Assembly (NCBI GenBank): GCA_031288885.1
Contig: JAITQP010000243.1
Span: 1-5,126 of the forward strand
Direction: 5' to 3'
Length of the DNA stretch: 5,126 bases
DNA from: Prevotellaceae bacterium
Lineage (GTDB): Bacteria; Bacteroidota; Bacteroidia; Bacteroidales; UBA932
A program made the position numbers and the translations under genes. Under the pieces are notes generated by a model that made no database searches, was not told where the DNA came from, and was given only the letters and a program-made list of their open reading frames with translations. Every line of letters begins with the position of its first letter. The stretch's first letter is position 1. Shown here in pieces: positions 1-5,126 of this stretch.

Positions 1-3
1 TTT

Positions 4-70
4 TTCTCTGGGAATCATCGTTAGAAAATTGAGCCGTAAATAATCTTCTAATGTACTAATTCCCAGAGAA
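4..70. repeat. Nested inverted repeat (large stem-loop) at left edge
   Basis: Bases 4-15 (TTCTCTGGGAAT) and 59-70 (ATTCCCAGAGAA) are perfect 12-base inverted copies. Inside them, 19-26 (CGTTAGAA) pairs with 46-53 (TTCTAATG) with one G-T wobble, leaving a 19-base loop at 27-45 and a small asymmetric internal loop between the stems. The right arm is followed by an A-rich stretch, not a T run, and on the opposite strand the hairpin would be followed by A's. It is therefore not a canonical intrinsic terminator in either direction. It could be a terminator-like or RNA-stabilising structure of an upstream gene, a protein-binding palindrome, or a remnant of a small mobile repeat. The pairing is read directly from the sequence; the role is unknown. 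Confidence 0.7.
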
Positions 71-77
71 TTAAACA

Positions 78-98
78 AATAAATTACGATAATTTATT
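78..98. promoter_or_regulatory. 9-bp palindrome with CGA centre, candidate operator
   Basis: Bases 78-86 (AATAAATTA) and 90-98 (TAATTTATT) are a perfect inverted repeat separated by CGA. It lies about 65 bases before the esterase-lyase start codon, where a dimeric regulator might bind. The arms are purely A/T, so a chance palindrome in AT-rich DNA is a real alternative. The repeat is certain; the operator role is a guess. Confidence 0.35.
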
Positions 99-115
99 GA
101 AACTGAACGTATTAT

Positions 116-146
116 AACAGTTTGAAAATCAAAATATTCAACTGTT
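116..146. promoter_or_regulatory. Imperfect inverted repeat in the leader of the esterase-lyase gene
   Basis: Bases 116-126 (AACAGTTTGAA) pair with 137-146 (TTCAACTGTT) except for one extra T on the left, enclosing a 10-base A/T-rich loop. It ends 17 bases before the start codon, so it may form a 5'-leader stem-loop or a regulator site. The only TTTG near this start (121-124) lies in the left arm and is preceded by ACAG rather than TAnn, so it is a poor -7 box. I could not place the promoter of this gene. Confidence 0.35.
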
Positions 147-163
147 GATTCGCATTAATAGCT

Positions 164-2281
164 ATGAGGTATTCCATTCTTTTTCTTGTTGCAGCGTTGC
201 TGCTGCTTGGCGCAGCGGAGCCACGGCCTTTCACCATTTTTATGATAGGCGACTCCACCATGGCTGACAAAACCCTTGAGAAGGACAAGCGCGAGCGAGG
301 GTGGGGGATGCTGCTGCCCGAATTTTTGACCGGCGAAGTAGCGGTAGAAAATCACGCCGTGAACGGGCGAAGCACAAAAAGCTTCCGGAGCGAAGGGCGT
401 TGGCAAACGGTGATAGACAGGGTGACGGCGGGCGACTACGTATTCATCCAGTTTGGGCACAACGACTCAAAGAAATCCGACACGGCGCGCTACGCGGAGG
501 CGGAAACCGATTTCCGCGCCAACCTTACGCGCTACGTGGAGGAGGCGCGGGCAAAAGGAGGAAAACCGGTGCTGCTTACCGCCATTGCCCGCCGCAAGTT
601 TGGCGACGCGGGGAAGCTGGAGGATACGCACGGTCGCTACGTGGAGGTAACCCGCGAGGTGGCGCGGCAGCTGAGCGTCCCGCTCGTTGACCTGAACGCG
701 GCAACCACGCGCTGGATGGAGGCGGCGGGTGTGGAGCCCTCCAAGCGCTTCTTTATGTGGCTAAAGCCCTACGAGAGCTTGGCGGATGTGGAGGGAAAGG
801 AGGATAACACTCATCTGGTGGAGGCCGGCGCGCGCGAGGTTGCCCGCATGGCGGCGGCGGAGCTGCGCGAAAAGCTGCCCGAGCTGGCGCCCTGCATAGC
901 CTTTGACCTGAAGAATACCGCCCGCTACTACGCGCCAAACAGGTCAACGCCGGCTTTCCCCAGCGCGGAGGGCTTCGGCATGTACACGCGGGGCGGGCGC
1001 GGCGGAAGGGTGATTTACGTCACAAACCTCAACGACAGCGGCGAGGGAAGCCTGCGCGAGGCGGTGAACGCCAAGGGCGCGCGCACGGTGCTGTTTAAGG
1101 TTTCGGGAAACATTGCGCTGCAAAGCCCGCTCATCGTTAGCGAAAGCCACCTGACCCTTGCGGGGCAGAGCGCGTCGGGCGACGGCGTTACCATCTCCGG
1201 CTATCCGGTGAGGCTGCAGGCCGACCAAATCATTGTGCGCTACCTGCGCTTCCGTCTCGGCGACGCCAACCGCGTGGAGGGCGACGCGCTGGGCGCAAAC
1301 CGCCGCAAAAATATCATCATAGACCACTGCTCCATGAGCTGGAGCACCGACGAGTGCGGGTCGTTCTACGACAACGAATCGTTTACCCTGCAGTGGTGCC
1401 TGCTCTCCGAAAGCCTTGTGGCCTCGGTGCACGCCAAGGGCGAGCACGGCTACGGCGGCATCTGGGGCGGCATGGGCGCAACCTTTCACCACAACCTGCT
1501 GGCGCACCACAGCAGCCGCAACCCGCGCTTCTGCGGCGCGCGCTACCACGAGGCTACCGCCAGCACCGAGTGGGTGGATTTTCGCAACAACGTCATCTAC
1601 AACTGGGGCTTCAACAGCGCCTACGCCGGCGAAAACGGGCGGCACAACCTCCTGAACAACTACTACAAGCCGGGCGCGGCTACCCGCAAGTCGGTCAGGG
1701 CGCGCGTGATGGAGATTTGGCAAAGCAAGGACAGGGGAGGGCTGCACGATTTTGGGAAGTTCTACATTGAGGGAAATGTGGTGGAGGGCAGCGAAGCCGT
1801 AACCGCCGACAGCTGGGGCGGCGGCGTTGACTTTAAGGTTTACGAGGAGGAGCGGGGCGTTAGCGTGGACTACTCGCTGGGGCATGAGCGCTACCCGCAG
1901 CTGGTGCGCGCCGTGCGCCTGACGGAGCCGCTCAGCGTTGCGCCCGTGCAGACCTCCACGGCGCGCGAAGCCTACGAGCGCGTGCTGCAAAGCGCGGGCG
2001 CAAGCTTGGCGCGCGATGCGGTGGATGCTCGCATTATAGACGAGGTGCGCCGCGGAGCGTTCACCTACGGCAAGAGCGGGCTTATAAGCTCGCAGGTGGA
2101 GGTGGGCGGGCTGCCGCCGCTGAAAACCCTCCCCCCGCCCGCGGATACCGACGGCGACGGCCTGCCCGATGAGTGGGAGCAGCAGCACAACCTTAACCCG
2201 AACAACGCTGCGGACGGCGCTGAATATGCCCTGAACAGCGACTATACGAATTTGGAAATATACCTTAACTCAATGCTATAA
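164..2281 (+). CDS. Secreted bifunctional rhamnogalacturonan/pectin acetylesterase (CE12-like) - pectate lyase (PL1-like)
   Basis: This enzyme probably removes acetyl esters from pectin and cleaves polygalacturonate by beta-elimination outside the cytoplasm. Residues 1-18 are a signal peptide (hydrophobic run LFLVAALLLLG, then GAA|E) without a lipobox. Residues 23-240 form an SGNH hydrolase domain: nucleophile block GDST (Ser31), Gly68 in NGRS, GHND (Asn100), and catalytic Asp214-x-x-His217. These blocks match CE12 rhamnogalacturonan acetylesterases. Residues 255 to about 570 are a parallel beta-helix pectate lyase: an opening FPSAEGFG and VTNLNDSGEGSLREAV, IIVRYLRFRLGD, IDHCSMSWSTDE (Asp387) and HHSSRNPRF (Arg452/Arg455 as catalytic-base candidates). 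Residues 570-655 (DARIIDEVRRG region) resemble the tail of Bacteroidota PL1 proteins. Residues 661-672 (DTDGDGLPDEWE) form a calcium-type loop before the end. The start is the only one that gives the signal peptide; no Shine-Dalgarno is seen. Domain assignments are from recognised motifs; exact ester and polymer preference is inferred. Confidence 0.92.
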   Translation: MRYSILFLVAALLLLGAAEPRPFTIFMIGDSTMADKTLEKDKRERGWGMLLPEFLTGEVAVENHAVNGRSTKSFRSEGRWQTVIDRVTAGDYVFIQFGHNDSKKSDTARYAEAETDFRANLTRYVEEARAKGGKPVLLTAIARRKFGDAGKLEDTHGRYVEVTREVARQLSVPLVDLNAATTRWMEAAGVEPSKRFFMWLKPYESLADVEGKEDNTHLVEAGAREVARMAAAELREKLPELAPCIAFDLKNTARYYAPNRSTPAFPSAEGFGMYTRGGRGGRVIYVTNLNDSGEGSLREAVNAKGARTVLFKVSGNIALQSPLIVSESHLTLAGQSASGDGVTISGYPVRLQADQIIVRYLRFRLGDANRVEGDALGANRRKNIIIDHCSMSWSTDECGSFYDNESFTLQWCLLSESLVASVHAKGEHGYGGIWGGMGATFHHNLLAHHSSRNPRFCGARYHEATASTEWVDFRNNVIYNWGFNSAYAGENGRHNLLNNYYKPGAATRKSVRARVMEIWQSKDRGGLHDFGKFYIEGNVVEGSEAVTADSWGGGVDFKVYEEERGVSVDYSLGHERYPQLVRAVRLTEPLSVAPVQTSTAREAYERVLQSAGASLARDAVDARIIDEVRRGAFTYGKSGLISSQVEVGGLPPLKTLPPPADTDGDGLPDEWEQQHNLNPNNAADGAEYALNSDYTNLEIYLNSML

Positions 2282-2288
2282 ATGGCGC

Positions 2289-2350
2289 ACGCTTTGCGTT
2301 ACCTTGCCCGTATTTGTGGATTGGCTACGCCGAGCTCCGCTGCGCTCCGG
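2289..2350. other. GC-rich post-gene segment with small repeats
   Basis: This is the start of the 362-base intergenic region, just after the esterase-lyase stop codon. It contains a tiny hairpin ACGC-TTT-GCGT (2289-2299) and the direct repeat GCTCCG at 2334-2339 and 2344-2349. It also contains GGC-TAC-GCC at 2323-2331, a weak three-base-stem echo of the TAC-loop hairpins further on. No T tract follows any stem, so I do not call a terminator. Its GC-rich composition differs from the AT-rich DNA after 2366, and it may be an outer part of the adjoining repeat element. Coding potential is not evident. Confidence 0.3.
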
Positions 2351-2509
2351 TTGCCCGTAGGGCAATAATATCAATAGAAAAATGAGAAATTCTCCTCTTT
2401 CAATTCCCCGTAGGGGATTAATAAACATGAAAATAATATTAAAGCCCTACGGGCTAATGAAAATAAACCATTTCTGTTTTCTCTATTGATATTGTTCCCC
2501 TACGGGGAA
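2351..2509. repeat. 159-bp imperfect palindrome made of four CCC-GTA-GGG mini-hairpins (REP/MITE-like)
   Basis: The whole stretch is symmetric about base 2430. Bases 2351-2390 pair in register with 2470-2509 at 34 of 40 positions plus one wobble, including the perfect 12-base arm 2367-2378 / 2482-2493. Bases 2407-2415 pair with 2445-2453, and 2418-2423 with 2437-2442; the section 2391-2406 pairs poorly. Each arm holds two short hairpins with three-base loops: 2351-2365 (TTGCCC-GTA-GGGCAA), 2405-2417 (TCCCC-GTA-GGGGA), 2443-2455 (AGCCC-TAC-GGGCT) and 2495-2509 (TTCCCC-TAC-GGGGAA). No open frame, transposase or T-run terminator is present. Paired inverted units recall REP/BIME or MITE elements. 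Its copy number in the genome cannot be judged from one window. Confidence 0.8.
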
Positions 2510-2542
2510 TAGGTGAAAGTAAGGGATAACGGTCACTGTTTG

Positions 2543-2567
2543 TAATATGCTAATAATATGTCTAATG
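2543..2567. repeat. Tandem 11-12-base direct repeat upstream of the GH3 promoter
   Basis: TAATATGCTAA (2543-2553) is followed immediately by TAATATGTCTAA (2554-2565), which differs by one inserted T; the next bases are TG. The pair lies about 40-64 bases upstream of the proposed -7 box. Direct-repeat sites are typical of AraC-type activators, including the DNA-binding domains of hybrid two-component regulators that control polysaccharide loci in Bacteroidota. The repeat is visible; its regulatory role is inferred, and AT-rich sequence makes chance repeats fairly common. Confidence 0.4.
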
Positions 2568-2606
2568 CAATTTCGTCATTGTAAATCTCTATAACAAAAT
2601 TATTAC

Positions 2607-2614
2607 TACATTTG
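2607..2614 (+). promoter_or_regulatory. Bacteroides-type -7 promoter box (TACATTTG) for the GH3 gene
   Basis: TACATTTG matches the Bacteroidota -7 consensus TAnnTTTG exactly and sits 29 bases before the start codon, predicting a leader of about 25 bases. The partner -33 element is weak: the nearest TTG (2579-2581) gives a 25-base gap, longer than the usual gap of about 20. This fits a promoter that needs an activator, but that is inference. The start codon itself has no Shine-Dalgarno, only an A/T-rich leader. Confidence 0.55.
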
Positions 2615-2643
2615 CAAAAAATATCCATTAAATTTATGAAGTT

Positions 2644-5126
2644 ATGAAAACAGCTACCGCCTTATCGCTACTCTCCGGCGCGCTCCTGCTGGCCTCCTGC
2701 CAATCGGAGCAGCCCGCTTACCTGAACACCAAGCTGCCCTTTGAGCAGCGGGTGGACGACCTCGTTTCGCGCATGACGCTGGAGCAAAAAGCGCTTCAGC
2801 TGTGCTACAACGCGCCGAGCATCGACAGCCTGCACCTCCCCGCCCACAACTGGTGGAACGAGTGCCTGCACGGCGTGGCGCGCGCCGGCATTGCCACCGT
2901 TTTTCCCCAAGCTATCGGCATGGGCGCCATGTGGGATGACGGGGAAATGCTCCGCATTGCCACCGCCATCTCCGACGAGGCGCGCGCCAAGCATCACGCC
3001 TACGCCGCGCGGGGAAAGCGCGACATTTACCAAGGCTTGAGCTACTGGACGCCCAACATCAACATCTTCCGCGACCCGCGCTGGGGGCGGGGCATGGAAA
3101 CCTACGGCGAAGACCCCTACCTGACGGGCGAGCTGGCGGTGGACTTCATTAAGGGAATGCAGGGCGACGACCCGCGCTACTACAAGCTGATTGCCACCGC
3201 CAAGCACTTTGCCGTGCACAGCGGGCCGGAGCCTATCCGCCACTCGTTCGACGTGTACCCCTCCGACTACGATTTGCTCGACACCTACACCCCGCACTTC
3301 GAAAAGTCGGTAAAGGAGGGCGGCGTGTACTCCGTAATGTGCGCCTACCAGCGCTTCAGGGGCGCGCCCTGCTGCGGAAGCGCGTTCCTCGAAAACCTCC
3401 TCCGGCAGGAGTGGGGCTTTAAGGGATACATTGTGTCCGACTGCTGGGCGGTGAACGACTTTTTCAACCCCAGATTTCACCACATCGTCGAAACCAAGGC
3501 CGAGGCCGCGGCGATGGCCGTAAAAGCCGGCACCGACCTCAACTGCGGCAACTCCTACCCCGCGCTGGTGGAGGCGGTGGAAAAGGGGCTCATTACCGAG
3601 GCCGAGGTGGACGTGTCGGTAAAGCGGATGATGCTGGCGCGCATGAAGCTGGGGCAGCTCGACCCCGAAAAAATGGTGAAGTATGCAAAAATCCCCTACA
3701 GCGTGGTGGACTCCAAGGAGCATCAGGAGCTGGCGCTGGAGGCGGCGCGCAAGTCCATTGTGCTGCTGAAGAACGAAAACAACCTGCTGCCCCTGAGCAA
3801 GGAGGTGAAAAAGGTTGCCGTTATTGGCCCTAACGCCAACGACGTGGAGGTGCTGCTGGGGAACTACAACGGCTTCCCCTCGCACCCGAAAACGCCCCTA
3901 ACGGGCATCCGCGAAAAGCTGCCAAGCGCGGAGGTGCTCTACGCGCAGGGCTGCCCGCTGGCGGCGCAGCTGCCCTTCCTGCAGCCCATTCCCGCCAACG
4001 CGCTCTACACCGACGCGGACATGAAAGCGCAGGGGCTGCACGCCGAGTACTTTGACAACGACCGGCTGGAGGGCGAGCCAAAGCACGTGCAGGTTGACCC
4101 CAACATCGACTTTGAGTGGTTTACAACGCCGCCCTTTGAGGATTTGGCGTACGATAATTTTTCCGTTCGCTGGACGGGCGTACTTGTCCCCCCCGTAACC
4201 GGCAGCTACGCGATTGGCGGCGAAGCGTTTCGCGGCTTCAAGCTGTACTTTGAGGAGGAGCTGCTGCTGCAGCGGAGCTCCGAGCACCACCCGGGGAAAG
4301 AGTACGAGGTGCGCACCCTTGAGGCCGGAAAACCCTACCGTATCCGGATGGAGTACGCGCAGCAGAATACCGAGTACGCGCTTGCCCGCCTGCTCTGGGA
4401 AAAGCCGCAGCCCAGCTTGGCGCAGGAGGCCGTTGCGCTGGCAGGGCAATCGGACGTGGTGGTTTTGTGCATGGGGCTTAGCCCGCTGCTCGAGGGCGAG
4501 GAGATGAAGGTAAAGGTGGAGGGCTTTGCCGGAGGCGACCGCTTGGACATTAAGCTGCCGGCGGTGCAGACCGAGCTGATGCGCGAGATTTACGCGCTGG
4601 GCAAGCCCACCGTGCTGGTGCTGCTCTCCGGCAGCGCGGTAGCGTTTGGCTGGGAGGCGGAGCACATTCCCGCCATTCTGGAGGCGTGGTACCCGGGGCA
4701 GGCCGGTGGCGCCGCCATTGCCGACGTGCTCTTTGGGGACTACAACCCTGCCGGACGCCTGCCGGTCACCTTTTACGCCTCCGTAGCGCAGCTGCCGGCG
4801 TTCGACAGCTACGACATGGCCGGAAGAACGTACCGCTACTTTGAGGGGAAGCCGCTCTACGAGTTTGGGTACGGCTTGAGCTACACCCAATTTGAGTACA
4901 AGAACCTGCAGGCGCCCGCCGCCGTTAAGGTAGGCGACAACATTGCCGTTTCGGTGGAGGTTACCAACACCGGCAAGTACGACGGCGACGAGGTGGTGCA
5001 GCTCTACGTAGCCCACGAGGACGCCAAGCGGCGCGTGCCCATTCGCTCGCTGCAGGGCTTTAGGCGCGTTCACATCAAGGCGGGAGAGACCAAAACCGTC
5101 AGCTTTACGCTCACCCCGCAGCAGGT
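2644..5126 (+). CDS. GH3 beta-glycosidase lipoprotein with inserted PA14 domain (beta-xylosidase/beta-glucosidase type), C-terminus cut by window edge
   Basis: This retaining exo-glycosidase releases terminal beta-linked sugars. The 827 codons visible are open to the window end. Residues 1-18 with the lipobox LASC (Cys19) predict a lipoprotein. Residues 25-370 form the GH3 barrel: HNWWNECLHGVAR (68-80), DPRWGRGMETYGEDP (146-160), the AKH motif (Lys187-His188), and nucleophile Asp266 in VSDCWA. The second catalytic domain starts near 372 with ARKSIVLLKNENNLLPL. It is interrupted by a PA14 module at about 460-598 (LHAEYFDN to ALARLLWE) and resumes with GLSPLLEGEEM (611-621), which carries the likely acid/base Glu among 617/619/620. 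Then come EAWYPGQAGG, FGYGLSY (741-747) and an Fn3-like domain from about 767 (VEVTNTG). Such proteins usually run about 850-870 residues, so little is missing. The WWNE-LHGV segment favours beta-xylosidase, but beta-glucosidase cannot be excluded. The start gives a clean lipoprotein signal. Confidence 0.93.
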   Translation, partial: MKTATALSLLSGALLLASCQSEQPAYLNTKLPFEQRVDDLVSRMTLEQKALQLCYNAPSIDSLHLPAHNWWNECLHGVARAGIATVFPQAIGMGAMWDDGEMLRIATAISDEARAKHHAYAARGKRDIYQGLSYWTPNINIFRDPRWGRGMETYGEDPYLTGELAVDFIKGMQGDDPRYYKLIATAKHFAVHSGPEPIRHSFDVYPSDYDLLDTYTPHFEKSVKEGGVYSVMCAYQRFRGAPCCGSAFLENLLRQEWGFKGYIVSDCWAVNDFFNPRFHHIVETKAEAAAMAVKAGTDLNCGNSYPALVEAVEKGLITEAEVDVSVKRMMLARMKLGQLDPEKMVKYAKIPYSVVDSKEHQELALEAARKSIVLLKNENNLLPLSKEVKKVAVIGPNANDVEVLLGNYNGFPSHPKTPLTGIREKLPSAEVLYAQGCPLAAQLPFLQPIPANALYTDADMKAQGLHAEYFDNDRLEGEPKHVQVDPNIDFEWFTTPPFEDLAYDNFSVRWTGVLVPPVTGSYAIGGEAFRGFKLYFEEELLLQRSSEHHPGKEYEVRTLEAGKPYRIRMEYAQQNTEYALARLLWEKPQPSLAQEAVALAGQSDVVVLCMGLSPLLEGEEMKVKVEGFAGGDRLDIKLPAVQTELMREIYALGKPTVLVLLSGSAVAFGWEAEHIPAILEAWYPGQAGGAAIADVLFGDYNPAGRLPVTFYASVAQLPAFDSYDMAGRTYRYFEGKPLYEFGYGLSYTQFEYKNLQAPAAVKVGDNIAVSVEVTNTGKYDGDEVVQLYVAHEDAKRRVPIRSLQGFRRVHIKAGETKTVSFTLTPQQ

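Noticed and set aside
121..124. TTTG as part of a -7 box for the pectinase gene
   Set aside because: The preceding four bases are ACAG instead of TAnn, and no properly spaced -33 element is present, so I did not call a promoter.
301..690. Short + strand frames in alternate registers inside the pectinase gene
   Set aside because: They are Arg-rich, low-complexity translations that overlap the SGNH domain; these are out-of-frame shadows.
944..2188. Long minus-strand open frame (414 codons) opposite the esterase-lyase gene
   Set aside because: It lies wholly inside a gene with clear catalytic motifs. Its translation is low-complexity (rich in Ala, Val, Arg, His) with no recognisable domain. 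GC-rich codons with few stop complements explain it.
2351..2365. TTGCCC-GTA-GGGCAA hairpin as intrinsic terminator of the pectinase gene
   Set aside because: The stem is only six pairs and is followed by AATAATATC rather than a run of T's. It is better explained as one unit of the larger palindrome.
2351..2509. CRISPR array, because four similar short palindromic units recur
   Set aside because: The units are in opposite orientations, unevenly spaced, only 13-15 bases long and not identical. The spacers between arms are themselves complementary, which an array would not show.
2668..5073. Two long minus-strand open frames (405 and 391 codons) opposite the GH3 gene
   Set aside because: They mirror the GH3 coding frame, show no family motifs, and have no leader or promoter of Bacteroidota type. 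The + strand frame carries every GH3 signature.

Overview
This window looks like part of a plant-polysaccharide (pectin/hemicellulose) degradation locus from a member of the Bacteroidota, probably Bacteroidales. Three things point there: the family architecture of both enzymes, start codons without a Shine-Dalgarno sequence in AT-rich leaders, and a perfect TAnnTTTG Bacteroides-type -7 box in front of the second gene. Coding DNA is GC-rich (about 63% in a sampled line) while the first 120 bases are about 28% GC, so gene borders are sharp. All real genes lie on the + strand. The long minus-strand open frames (up to about 400 codons) are composition shadows.

Layout. Bases 1-163 are an AT-rich leader with three separate inverted repeats, including a nested 67-base palindrome at the left edge. 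Bases 164-2281 encode a secreted 705-residue bifunctional pectinase: an N-terminal SGNH/CE12-type acetylesterase joined to a PL1-type pectate lyase, with a short DxDxDG calcium-loop tail. Bases 2282-2643 are a 362-base intergenic region. It holds a 159-base imperfect palindrome (2351-2509) built from four small CCC-GTA-GGG hairpins, then an 11-12-base direct repeat and a promoter for the next gene. Bases 2644-5126 encode a glycoside hydrolase family 3 lipoprotein with an inserted PA14 domain. It is open to the window edge and lacks only its C-terminal end.

How the genes fit together (inference). The first enzyme would remove acetyl groups that block lyase access and then cleave polygalacturonate by beta-elimination. 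The lipoprotein GH3 would trim beta-linked terminal sugars, most likely xylose or glucose, from side chains or co-extracted hemicellulose. No SusC/SusD pair or regulator is visible here. The GH3 gene appears to have its own promoter rather than depending on read-through.

The least ordinary items are the single-chain esterase-lyase fusion and the 159-base palindrome. The palindrome's cross-arm mismatches inside the small hairpins are all restored by local pairing, which suggests the small hairpins are the conserved unit of a REP/MITE-like element. I see no defence system, CRISPR array, RNA gene or transposase.
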